A stretch of 64,000 nucleotides of DNA from Carpediemonas membranifera (lineage: Eukaryota > Fornicata). The notes under the pieces are model-generated. The model made no database searches. It was not told the origin of the DNA and saw only the letters and a list, made by a program, of their open reading frames with translations. The stretch spans positions 434,001-498,000 of the forward strand of contig JAHDYR010000038.1 of assembly GCA_019828565.1 (NCBI GenBank), written 5' to 3'. The position numbers were made by a program, and so were the translations under genes. Positions 39,261-48,844 of the stretch are shown here, one piece after another (position 1 is the stretch's first letter; every line of letters begins with the position of its first letter).

Positions 39261-40881
39261 ATGTCCCGGGGTGCGCCTTCACCGTTCATCATTGAGAACG
39301 ATGAAGATGAAGATCAGATAGTATGTATGCATTTGAATACCTCTTACACAGTATACCGTGATTGGCTCAGCCAAGCTTTCGATCTCAGCCCCGGATGGTG
39401 TTCCAGTCACTGTGAATGGCAGAGAGCTCTATTCGGACGTTGAACAAGATGAGGAGCCTTCATTCTCGTTCGTACACTTCAAGCACAAGTCCCCATTAAC
39501 CCTTGTTCTCCCCCCGGACGCTAAGGCCACCCTCACGCCCTTACCTACCAAGCTGGGGAGTAGGCTCATGCCACACCACATGCAAGGGTTCATGGAGAAG
39601 CCGCACACCCTACCTGCTGCCGCTGCGTTCCCCCTCGGCCGGAAGCAGTTCAGAGGAGTGTATGCTACGGAGATTGCGGTGAAAGAGGGAAAAGAGGAGT
39701 CAGCCGAGGTCAAGGACAACAGGACAGCTCACCGCTGGGCCAAGATACTTGCTGAAAGCGACCATTTCCGGGTCCCATCCGCACAGAACTCTCTCCTCCT
39801 TCGCAAGAAGCCGAAGCGGCCCTCCATCGCTGTACTCGGCGAGGTTGGCGCAGGCAAGTCCAGCATGGTCCGCATCCTCGTCAACACCCTCCTAAACAGT
39901 GCAGACCGCGTGCTCCTGGTCGACCTGGACGTGGGTCGCCCCGAGTTCGCACCTCCTGGAGTTATGTCCGTCTCCATCATCACTCAGGACCACGATACGG
40001 TTGTAGGGACCACAGAGCCTGCCGTGCTGACTGGAGACCCCCGCCAATTCAGCCCGGCCCTCTCAGTGTGTCTGGGGGACACACACATTCAGGACTGCCA
40101 GCTGAAGTTCATCGCGTGCGTCCAGGACTTGGCTCGGCGGGCTGAGGGTCTGCTCAACGAAGACCCCGCTGTCCCTATCGTTATCAACACCCCCGGCTAC
40201 CGCCAGGGTTGGGGCAGAGCCGAGATTTGCTCCGCACTGACGTCCTTCGCCCCCACCACCCTCGCCCTGGTCCGCCGACCCGTCGCTGAGGGCGAGTACG
40301 ACCACGACAGGGCCGGGTTCGCCATGGCCGACTCCATGGGCCGGGACGTCCCCATTGTTGAGCTCCCCGCCATCGTCGGCGGCCGGCGACTCGACCCAGA
40401 CTCGAATCGGGCCCTCCACGGCGCCGCTTACTTCCTCGACCCGAGGCGGGTGAACATGCAGCAGTACGCTACAGGGTCTCTAGTGGCGTGTCTCAGGGAG
40501 GTCGCGCCCTTCCGTGTCCCATGGATTGGGTTTGACCCGGCAATCAAAGTCATCGGATGGAACGGGGAGACACCCACCCCAGTTGACGTGCTGTGGCGAA
40601 TAGTGGCGCTGGAAACAAGCAGCGGAGTCTTTGTCGGCCTTGGGCTGGTTCGTAGGGTCATCACGGATCAGCACGGGCGGGTGCAGCTCGTGGTAGCGAC
40701 CCCAGCGGACCCGACAACGGCAAGCAGACTCGTGCTGACCAAGCTGGAGATCCCTATCGCGTTCCACGAGCCATACAATGACCAGACCTCGTTCGTCTCC
40801 CGGGATGTACTGTCAGGCACACCTGTGGCTGATGCCAAGATGAACAAGGGGTCCGCGTTGCCCAGGAAGAAGGCCGGATGA
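39261..40881 (+). CDS. GRC3: polynucleotide 5'-hydroxyl kinase GRC3/NOL9
   Basis: Exons 39261-39320 and 39352-40881 join to 529 aa. An acidic N-terminus (ENDEDEDQI) precedes the intron. The Clp1/GRC3 P-loop GEVGAGKSS is near residue 182, followed by LVDLDVGRPEFAPPGVMSVS, the family's second signature (LDLDxGQPEFxPPG in others, with R for Q here). INTPGY lies further on. GRC3/NOL9 phosphorylates the 5' hydroxyl left by Las1 cleavage of ITS2 pre-rRNA, in the nucleolus. Length is at the short end of the family. It could alternatively be a Clp1-type kinase, but the second motif fits GRC3/NOL9 better. Confidence 0.85.
39321..39351 (+). other. 31-nt intron in GRC3/NOL9
   Basis: It starts GTATGT and ends CTTACACAG. 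Phase 0 after codon 20. Confidence 0.88.
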
Positions 40882-40977
40882 GCGTTGCGGGCGGTAAAGT
40901 GACCAGCGGCGTTTACTGTGTTGTTGCATGCGCTTTGGGCGCGAGCAGAGAAAATTTGCGGGGATGGACGGATGGGC

Positions 40978-41202
40978 TCAGTCCTCTTCCACGGTAATAG
41001 GTTCGTCGCCAGGATGAAGTTCGTTCCACTGGGAAGCGACAGACGTGATTAGGTTGTTATATGCATCAATAACGCGGTCTAGTGCTTTCTCGGAGTCCAC
41101 GCGGTCCGTGGCAGGTGTATCGATGTGGATCACCCGACTATCAGCCTTACTAGTCCGTGGAGTACCAAATTCATCAATGCTTGATTCCTCGTCGATGTTC
41201 AT
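40978..41202 (-). CDS. small acidic protein, unrecognised
   Basis: This is a 74-aa frame from ATG to stop: acidic N-terminus (MNIDEESSIDEFGTPRTSK), a central helix (SEKALDRVIDAYNNLITSVA) and an acidic tail ending VEED. It sits alone between GRC3 (convergent, 97 bp away) and the phosphoesterase gene (divergent, 172 bp). The even amino-acid use and lack of competing frames suggest it is real. No family is recognised. Confidence 0.55.
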   Translation of the reverse strand: MNIDEESSIDEFGTPRTSKADSRVIHIDTPATDRVDSEKALDRVIDAYNNLITSVASQWNELHPGDEPITVEED

Positions 41203-41374
41203 TCGTCAATTCCCTCCGTTCTGAGCAAATCTGGCAAAACCCGTCATCTAGCCAGCAGCTCCTCTCTTCCACTGATTGTCTGTGAATACGACTGTCTCCC
41301 GCCATGCGTCACTCATTGGTCCCAGTTGGTCAAAGGACGATGGTCAAGACTGCGAAAACCAACGAGACAACCTG

Positions 41375-43249
41375 ATGGGGCGATTTTCGCTGCCTTTTGC
41401 TCGAGAATCACCATTTATACACATAACAGTTGCTCTTGCTCTTGGTTCTCTCCTATCCTTCACATCTGCCGCTGAAACAAGCGGAACGATCCACCTCTGG
41501 CAAACCAGCGATATCCACGGCTGGATCGACGGCCACGTGCATACTTCGAACGATGCGACCGTTGCCACGTTCCTCTCTCTCATTGAGCGCGTCACCTCAA
41601 CCTACGAGGACCCGTCCACCTTCCTCCTCTTCGACTCTGGCGACCAGGTGCAAGGGACAGGCCTCTCGGACGCCACCGAGATTGACGGAGAGTTCATCTT
41701 CCACTCCACCAAGGCTCTGCCGTACACAGGCATGACTGTGGGCAACCACGAGCTGGGCCTTCCCACTACGACGGAGTACATCCACACAAACGCAGACGCC
41801 TTCGCCACGGCGGACACATACATCACCACCAACAGTATATGGGGCACAGACACTACTGTGGCCCAGGAGGACATGGAGCCACTAGGCCAGGCGCGGTACA
41901 AGGTAGTTCACGTGGATTCCCTCGACTTGGACGTGCTCGTTCTTGGCTGGATATATAACTTCGGCCATGCCATCGAACATGCCCACATTGTGGACGCGGT
42001 GGCCACGATAGAGTCTGATTGGTTCAAGGGCGTCCTCACGGCGACCAAGCCTGACCTCATCGTCCACATGTGCCACATCAGCTCAGACGACCAGCTCTTG
42101 GGGAAGATGAACGCCGCCATGAGGGCACAGCTGCCCCATACCCCCATGCTCTATCTCACAGGCCACTCTCACCAGTACCGTCACTTCACATGCGCCTTAG
42201 AGGACGGATCGGTCGACTCACAGTGCCTCATCTCTGAGCCCATGTGCTACCTCTATCTGTTCACCGCGCTAGAGCTCGACATGGGGCTGGTGGATGTGGC
42301 TGGAACAATGATGTGGCAGTTTAAGACCCAGCCGGCCCCCGCGAAGGTCGAGTTCACTGTGGCCGACTTCGCAGCCCTGGCTGGTGTGCCTGCGGCCGAG
42401 CTGCCGACTGAGGCGTCAAAGACTCTTGAGGAGTACATAGACACCCGCTCGGACTCCCTCGGCCTCTCTGACGTCCTCGGGTGTGCGCCCAGGGATTTCT
42501 TCCGATACCAGGCGCCCGATGGCCACAACAGCGAAAGCTCTTTCATCGGGCTCTTCCAGGAGGGAATCCTGCCAGATGTGGTCTGGGTCGACGACGACCT
42601 GACCAAAATCTCTGTGATCAACAGAGGAATGCTTCGCGCTAACATGTACGAGGGCGCCGTTTCCCTGGCTGACATATACACGATCATGCCGTTCAGCGAT
42701 TCGTTCTTCACACTGACTCTCAACTCGACTGAGGTTGGATGGATCATGGATCTTAATAATGACCCCGATATCGACTCGACCGTTGACTCGAGCTTAGCAC
42801 ACTACATCTTGTCTGTGGACCTTGCTTCACTCGACGAACATACCACGTACACGCTTATGACGTCAAACTACGATGCCACTGTGTTCGCACAGCAGCTTTC
42901 CATCCGTAACCCCGCAAAGGTCTACGAAGCCACGGTATATAGCAATGCGATCAACTCGTTCGACGCAGTGAAGGAGTATGTCACCCGCTACATGGCCTGC
43001 AGCCTTCCCAGCGCCCCCGGTGGACTCTCCCCAGCGGTGATCGTCGGGCTTGTGGTAGCGGTCTCACTCGTACTCATCGCCGCGTCCGTGACTGTCGCCA
43101 TCGGGTGCTTTGCGGCAGTGATCTTGATGCGGGCTGGATCGGTCGCCAAGGGCGTCGTGGGGTCACCGCGCGATGTGTATAGTAGGCTCGAGGCGGTCGA
43201 CGGGAGTGGGGTACCGATAGCGTCACCTAACGGCGATCTGTTGGCATAA
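41375..43249 (+). CDS. secreted 5'-nucleotidase-like metallophosphoesterase
   Basis: The start at 41375 was chosen because it opens a signal peptide (MGRFSLPF...LALGSLLSFTSAAE); an upstream in-frame TTG is unlikely. The result is 624 aa. Metallophosphoesterase motifs are in order: TSDIHG (DxH), DSGDQVQG (GDxxxG), VGNHE (GNHE), HMCHISSDD and LTGHSHQYRH (GHxH), which bind two metal ions. The C-terminal half resembles the 5'-nucleotidase substrate domain (INRGMLRANM...SLADIYTIMPFSD). A transmembrane helix near 580-615 (SPAVIVGLVVAVSLVLIAAS and onward) with a short tail anchors it at the surface. Likely an ecto-phosphohydrolase acting on nucleotides or related phosphate esters. Its exact substrate is not visible. 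Confidence 0.85.
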   Translation: MGRFSLPFARESPFIHITVALALGSLLSFTSAAETSGTIHLWQTSDIHGWIDGHVHTSNDATVATFLSLIERVTSTYEDPSTFLLFDSGDQVQGTGLSDATEIDGEFIFHSTKALPYTGMTVGNHELGLPTTTEYIHTNADAFATADTYITTNSIWGTDTTVAQEDMEPLGQARYKVVHVDSLDLDVLVLGWIYNFGHAIEHAHIVDAVATIESDWFKGVLTATKPDLIVHMCHISSDDQLLGKMNAAMRAQLPHTPMLYLTGHSHQYRHFTCALEDGSVDSQCLISEPMCYLYLFTALELDMGLVDVAGTMMWQFKTQPAPAKVEFTVADFAALAGVPAAELPTEASKTLEEYIDTRSDSLGLSDVLGCAPRDFFRYQAPDGHNSESSFIGLFQEGILPDVVWVDDDLTKISVINRGMLRANMYEGAVSLADIYTIMPFSDSFFTLTLNSTEVGWIMDLNNDPDIDSTVDSSLAHYILSVDLASLDEHTTYTLMTSNYDATVFAQQLSIRNPAKVYEATVYSNAINSFDAVKEYVTRYMACSLPSAPGGLSPAVIVGLVVAVSLVLIAASVTVAIGCFAAVILMRAGSVAKGVVGSPRDVYSRLEAVDGSGVPIASPNGDLLA

Positions 43250-43477
43250 ATCAGTGCTTGTATACATAAACTCGCTCTCAACTCTCGGCTGACCGTTTGT
43301 AACATACCAAGGGATTAAATTACATAAATATGCTTGCATGGAAAGTTTTTGTCGCCTGATTGTTGTTGCTTTGAATTATTCTTACGAGAAGGTAATGCTC
43401 ACGACCAATAGAGTCAGATGCTCGACTCACCCCACGCATGTCATCAGCGACATTTATCAATCCGCTCTAACACTCAC

Positions 43478-45728
43478 TCATCCCACGTTCCTCCTTACAA
43501 TCTCCTCCTTCACGGCCTTGTAGCGGGCGTGACTCTCGAAGAATCGGTTCTGACTCCCTTTCAGATTAACATACAATTGCCGCTTGGCCGCCCCCTCGGG
43601 CATGGACTTGTAATCGACATGGTCCTGCTTGAACTTGACGTCGATGACGTGCAACTCGTGCTGGAGCTGCCGCTTGAGTGCCATCAGCGAGGGGAGCGTC
43701 ATTTCATCAAGATTTGCGGCAGGGGCGGCCGACTTGTCGAAGAGCTCGAGCAGCGCATTGACGGCCTTGTACCTCTGGTACAGGGGCCGTATCGGTTCCT
43801 TATCAGCCCGTGTCGGCTCTTGGCCAGTTCTAAGCGTGTATCGTCTGTCATAGTCCCGCAGTTCGAGCTTGATGAGGCTCTTCTCCATCTTGAGCTGGGG
43901 TTCCGTCATATCTTCCAACATGGCGGGCAGACTGCTGCCGTCTCTCGCACGAACCAAGTGCATCGAGGCATAGCCCAGCGGGTCAGTGATGGGGTCAGCG
44001 GGCCGTTGGGTCTCGGCCAGGGGTGGATAAGAGGGCAGCGGGCTCGTGAGCAGGTCACGGGCGACTACGGGGCCGACGGGCCGGGAAGGGGTGCGGGAGG
44101 GGGTAGCCGCGGGCGTCGTCTTGCGGTTCTTCCGGGCCTTGCGGCCTCTCCATTGGGATTGGAGTGTGAGTGTGGCCCACGTCTTCATAAACTCGTCGAC
44201 GGCGACGTAGGCCTGCACCACGTGCTCGATCTCGGCCCGGTCGCCTCTCTGGGTGCCGGGGGTCATGCCCTTTCTCACGGCAAAGCGTGTGTCCCACGCC
44301 TTGAGCTGGTACTGCAGCGTGTCCGACAGGCGGCGGGCGGGCCCCAGCTTTGTCCGGCTGAGGCGATGGGGTAGGGCGCGCGTGTTGAGTGACGTTGCCG
44401 CCTCCACCGCTGCATGCTCGCGAGACTCGGGCGCTGTGAGTAAACGCCGTTCTCTCTCGATGGCGTCGTCGAGGCTGCGGCTGAAGGGGCTCTCCGTTCT
44501 CGAGTCCGGCGATGGTTCCGATCGAGCCGTGTTGATGGCCGTGGATGTCTCCGCGACGTCAATGAGCAGGCTATCGGTGTTCATGAACCGCTCCACCGTG
44601 GTCTCCACGTACCCGACAACCCTGGACCTGGAGCGTGTCGTCAGTTGCATGAGCGTGTCGCTCGAGTGTGAGTGCGCCGGTATCAGGTTCAGCGGGGCAA
44701 TGCCGGGGCTCCTGTCGAACGAGGGAATTGGGCTGAGCACAGCGGGCTCGCTGGCATCGTCTGTCATTGTTGTCGTCGTCTCCGACTCAGTGTCTGACGT
44801 CTCGTAGTCGGACGAGGCCGACGTGCCGTGGGACTCGGCGCCGTCTCCGTATGCGGGCATCGGGAGCTCCTCGGAGAGCTTCCGCAGGTGGTTGTCCCTC
44901 AGCTCGGGGGTCGCGGGTTCGACTAGCTCAGAGGGCACGTCCTGGGGCAGGGGCTGGTCGGCAGTGTCAGATGCTGACAGTAACCCGGCAGACGTAGACG
45001 AGTTATCGCCGTCGTTGACCGAGGAATCGAGCGACGCTGCGTCGAAAATCTCGGGTGCATGTTTGACCAAGGCGTCGACGGCGCCGCTGCCAGAGCCGAC
45101 GTTGGCGAAAGACATGAGGTCGTTAGGGTCGACTGAGGGGGACCTGACGAGCACTGGGGTCATGAGCAGGGCGATATTCCCAGCGTGCATCTTGTTGACG
45201 GCGGCGTTAACGCTGATACTGTGGAGGAATGTGAACACGTAGCGTGCGGTGCGGTAGTTGAGGTCAGGCAGCTTTGAAACGATGGATCGCATCTTCTCTA
45301 TGGCCTGTGGGTCGTTCTTCTGGAACGCACTGAGCTCGTCGTATAGCTCGAAGGTCAGGAGAGGCTCTTTCAGCTGATCGAGCCACAGCTTCAGCAACCT
45401 GGAGGCTGTATGCATCTCCTTCACTACATCGCCGAGCACAAAGCTGTTTCCGCTGTTATACTTCTGGCGTACGGTCTGCACTTCCATGTGGTTACCGCAC
45501 AGGCGGAGAATGCCTTCACAGTTCACTGAATAAGCTTGGGAACAGTAGTAACATACCCGCGTCCTGGTCATTCAAGTATTCGATGAGAGAATGAACCACG
45601 AAAGGCAATTTTCCGTCAGGTGATGGCTTGCGGACAAAGCAAGTCTCCAATGAGACGCCAAAAAGATCTTTTTTTCCGCCTTCGTCCTTCTTTCCTCCAG
45701 TTTTGCTCCTGGAGAACAGACTCACCAT
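43478..45728 (-). CDS. RhoGAP with FAM13-like C-terminal helices
   Basis: Exons 45557-45728 and 43478-45525 join to 739 aa. A Lys/Gly-rich N-terminus leads to FGVSLET, the usual RhoGAP entry. The arginine finger is in EGILRLCG, with the stabilising Lys/Arg region KLWLDQLKEPLLTFELYDEL and the Asn in NKMHAGNIALLMTPVL. Residues about 230-470 are Ser/Asp-rich and disordered. The C-terminal third has three related helical blocks (for example LELRDYDRRYTLRTGQEPTR then EPIRPLYQRYKAV) that match the FAM13 region pattern. It should stimulate GTP hydrolysis by Rho/Rac-type GTPases and so affect actin. Its promoter is shared head to head with CCT5. Confidence 0.88.
45526..45556 (-). other. 31-nt intron in RhoGAP gene
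   Basis: It starts GTATGT and ends GCTTATTCAG. Phase 1 after codon 57; it joins the two halves of the RhoGAP domain. Confidence 0.9.
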
Positions 45729-46037
45729 GTTATTCGTTCGAAGTTGTTTCGGCCCGGCGCCGGGCAGTTTAGTGTCAGGCTTCCTGGAGATGAGAGCCAG
45801 TCGGAGAAGGCTGGCATATTCGAGTAGGGCGAGGGAAGGTTTAGATTTGCATCTTCTTTGTTTCGAGTGAGTGTGACCTCGATGCAAAATACCTTACGTA
45901 CACGTTAGATGGATCCCCTGTATCCTTCTCGTCACCATCCAAACCATAATCTCTTCTCCATGCGCGATTTATCGAGATCAAGTTTTGATTCTGAAGTTTC
46001 GCAGTTTATGCTGAGAATTTGCAAGGGCTACTACAAG
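45729..46037. promoter_or_regulatory. divergent promoter, RhoGAP / CCT5
   Basis: About 310 bp separate the two chosen starts. The CCT5 frame is open from an ATG at 45909, so part of this may be coding or 5' UTR. Confidence 0.4.
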
Positions 46038-47687
46038 ATGAGCAACAACCAACAGTCGCTTACCATGGCCGTTGACGAGGAAACAGGCCGCCCTGTCATC
46101 ATTATCAGAGATCAGGAAGAGAAGGGCCGCATTACTGGCGTGCAAGCTATCAAGCAGAATATTGCGGCGGCTAAGAGCGTTTCCTTCATTCTGTCCACCT
46201 CTCTCGGGCCTAAGGGTGCCGATAAGATCATTGTCACTCCCGATAGCGAGATTGTCATCTCTAACGATGGCGCCACCATCATGGAGCAAATGGATCTTGA
46301 GCACCCCATTGCCAAGCTTCTTGTTGACCTTTCTAAGTGCCAGGATAGCGAAATCGGTGACGGAACTACTGGTGTTGTCGTTCTTGCGGGCGCTCTGCTC
46401 GATCAAGCCGAGTCTCTTCTTGACCGCGGCATTCACCCCATCCGTGTCGCCGACGGCTATGACCTCGCCTCTCAGATCGCTGTTGACCGTGTCCGTGAGC
46501 TTTCTATGCCCATGCGCGCGAACTGCGCCAAGGATGTGACGCCCGAGTTCAAGCAGTTCCTCGTCGACGCCGCATCCACCGCTCTCGGCTCCAAGATCGC
46601 TCAGGGCGAGAAGCTCGCCAACGTTGCTGTTGATGCCGTCCTCTCTGTAGCCGACCTGAACCGTAACGATGCCGATCTCTCTCTTCTTAAGGTGAAGGGC
46701 AAGGTTGGTGGCTCGATAGAGGACACCTCCCTTGTTGATGGCATCGTCCTCGACAAGGATATCTCCCACCCCCAGATGAAGGACGTCACACCCGACGCCA
46801 AGCTCGCCATCCTCACGTGCCCCTTTGAGCCGCCGAAGCCGAAGACCAAGTACGAGCTCAGCATCTCCACCGTGGAGCAGTACCGCTCTCTGGCTGAGAC
46901 GGAGCAGAAGTTCTTCACGGACATGATCCAGCGCGTTAAGGATAGCGGCGCCAACACTGTGATCTGCCAGTGGGGCTTCGACGACGAGGCTAACTCCCTC
47001 CTCATGCAGAACGACCTCACCGCCGTCCGCTGGGTCGGTGGCGAGGACATCGAGGCCGTAGCCATCGCTACTGGCGGCCGCATCGTCTCTCGTTTCGAGG
47101 ACCTCACCCCCGAGAAGCTCGGCACTGCCGTCGAGGTCCGCCAGGAAATGTACGGTACGACCGGCGACCACATGATCACCATCCAGGGCAAGCGCGGCTA
47201 CAAGACCGTCTTTGTCCGCGGATCGAACAAGATGGTCATTGAGGAGGCCAAGCGTTCCCTCCATGACGCCATGTGCGTCGTCCGTGATCTCATCCGCGCT
47301 CCTACCCTCGTCCCTGGCGGCGCCTGCGCTGAGATCGCCGCCAGCCTCCGCATCACCTCGGTCGCCAACGAGACTGACGACATTGAGCAGTACGCCCTTC
47401 GTTCATTCGCCGCGGCACTTGACGCGATTCCGATGGCTCTGGCCCGTAACAGCGGTCTTCAGCCCATCGAGGCGGTCGCCCAGGTCAAGGCCAAGCAGCT
47501 CAAGGAGCTTGAGAGGGACCCCAAGTACAAGACAACGCTTGGCGTCGATTGCATGGCTCGCGGCACCAATGATATGGCGGAGCAGCGTGTCTTTGAGACG
47601 CTTGCTAGCAAGACTCAGCAGCTTACCCTTGCGACCCAGGTGACGCGCATGGTGCTGAAGATCGACGATATTATCGGACAACTTTGA
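46038..47687 (+). CDS. CCT5: T-complex chaperonin subunit epsilon
   Basis: This is a 549-aa protein from the ATG at 46038. An upstream in-frame ATG at 45909 would add 43 residues with no counterpart in the family. Group II chaperonin motifs are present: SLGPKGADK, ISNDGATIM, GDGTTGVVVLAGALL (nucleotide binding), GIHPIRVADGY, and GGACAEIAASLRI near 430. EKGRITGVQAIKQNI and NDVTAVRWVGGEDIE-type text point to the epsilon subunit. CCT/TRiC is the cytosolic sixteen-subunit folding machine for actin and tubulin. Codon use is strongly biased to C-ending codons at the 3' half, as expected for a well-expressed gene. A 428-aa antisense frame over it is a shadow. Confidence 0.95.
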   Translation: MSNNQQSLTMAVDEETGRPVIIIRDQEEKGRITGVQAIKQNIAAAKSVSFILSTSLGPKGADKIIVTPDSEIVISNDGATIMEQMDLEHPIAKLLVDLSKCQDSEIGDGTTGVVVLAGALLDQAESLLDRGIHPIRVADGYDLASQIAVDRVRELSMPMRANCAKDVTPEFKQFLVDAASTALGSKIAQGEKLANVAVDAVLSVADLNRNDADLSLLKVKGKVGGSIEDTSLVDGIVLDKDISHPQMKDVTPDAKLAILTCPFEPPKPKTKYELSISTVEQYRSLAETEQKFFTDMIQRVKDSGANTVICQWGFDDEANSLLMQNDLTAVRWVGGEDIEAVAIATGGRIVSRFEDLTPEKLGTAVEVRQEMYGTTGDHMITIQGKRGYKTVFVRGSNKMVIEEAKRSLHDAMCVVRDLIRAPTLVPGGACAEIAASLRITSVANETDDIEQYALRSFAAALDAIPMALARNSGLQPIEAVAQVKAKQLKELERDPKYKTTLGVDCMARGTNDMAEQRVFETLASKTQQLTLATQVTRMVLKIDDIIGQL

Positions 47688-47823
47688 AAGTGCTGCCTGT
47701 AAATGGATCTATTAGTTGGAATCGTGAGACTGGTAGAGCTGGTTGGCAAGTTTACGAATACTATCACCCCATTGTGGGTGAACCAATGCCCCCTATCACG
47801 ACACATCAAAGCAATCATACAAT

Positions 47824-48594
47824 TTATCTGTGATCAATGATGGCCTGGCGAATGGCCTGCACCCACTTGAACATGGCAGCGGGGCCGTTGCCCGAGATGA
47901 GCATGCCCTTGTACTGGGCGGGGATGACGACAAGCTCGCTGCCCTTGAAGTTACCGCCGGCAAGGGTCAGGATGTCGCCAGAGAAGGGGGAGCCGGTGAT
48001 GTCGCAGTGGGACTCGGCCAGCAGACCTGTGTTGACGAGCACTTCATTGCCAGAGCAGATGGGCGCCACGATAGTGTTGCCACCGTGCACGGCGTCGCGA
48101 ACAATGGCGGTGCAGTCGGGGTCGTTGCGCATGACAGCGGACGACCAGGAGCCACCGACGATGGCGATGACGTCGTACTTTCTCTGCTGGACATGGACGT
48201 CCTTGCAAGTGCGGGTGATGTCGACGACGTAGGTGGGCTTGATCCAGTCGGAGATTTGGACACCGACCTTCTGCTGCCACTCAACGCCGATAACCTCGAC
48301 GTTGGCACCGCGTGCCTTGAAGAAGATGTAGGGGTATATGAACTCGACGTCCTCGGCGCCAGAGGCAGCGAGGATGGCGACGTTAAGGCCACTGAACTCG
48401 GTGGGGCTAGAAACAGGAGGCTGGGTCATGTCGACAGTGCCCCATGGCCAGTTAACGATCTCATTGTACTCCTCGATACGAGGGAAGGGGAAAGCGGGAT
48501 ACACAGGCTCCGGGGGATAGACAGGAAGGGAGTTGGTGGCTGTAAGGCACATTCCAACAGCAATAACGGTTAAAAGAAGAGCGGTTCTCATCAT
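47824..48594 (-). CDS. secreted DJ-1/PfpI family protein
   Basis: This is a 256-aa protein: signal peptide (MMRTALLLTVIAVGMCLTA), a 50-residue Pro/Tyr-rich spacer, then the class I glutamine amidotransferase-like fold from about residue 68 (GLNVAILAASGAEDVEF). The nucleophile Cys lies in APICSGNEVL, where most relatives have A(I)CHG. An acidic residue of the pocket is in AEDVEF, and GGSWSSAV forms the oxyanion side. DJ-1/PfpI proteins include proteases, glyoxalases and redox chaperones. A secretory form is unusual and may work in the endomembrane system or outside the cell. Activity cannot be told. It is convergent with CCT5. Confidence 0.85.
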   Translation of the reverse strand: MMRTALLLTVIAVGMCLTATNSLPVYPPEPVYPAFPFPRIEEYNEIVNWPWGTVDMTQPPVSSPTEFSGLNVAILAASGAEDVEFIYPYIFFKARGANVEVIGVEWQQKVGVQISDWIKPTYVVDITRTCKDVHVQQRKYDVIAIVGGSWSSAVMRNDPDCTAIVRDAVHGGNTIVAPICSGNEVLVNTGLLAESHCDITGSPFSGDILTLAGGNFKGSELVVIPAQYKGMLISGNGPAAMFKWVQAIRQAIIDHR

Positions 48595-48844
48595 TTTGTG
48601 CGTTTGATGCAGCGGACACCTTCTGTGAGCTGAGTCGCTGGAGTCATAAATTTGGATCTTGAAATTCGATCTTGATACGAATCATCTTCGCCCATTATGT
48701 TTAGAATCGTCCACACTACACGGGCAGACCGGCCTCGTCGCAAATATCACCAGATACTTCGAATCAGACAGGAATCAAAACACATCGTTTCCGAATTCAG
48801 CCAGGTAACCAACATTATTCCCTCTACACCAGCCCCATATCTCT

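Noticed and set aside
45909-46037. 43-residue N-terminal extension of CCT5
   Set aside because: The frame is open, but no CCT5 protein has such an extension and the next ATG gives the standard start.
45978-47264. 428-aa antisense frame over CCT5
   Set aside because: It is the mirror of a strongly codon-biased conserved gene. Its composition (Leu, Asp, Gly, Val) is typical of such shadows.
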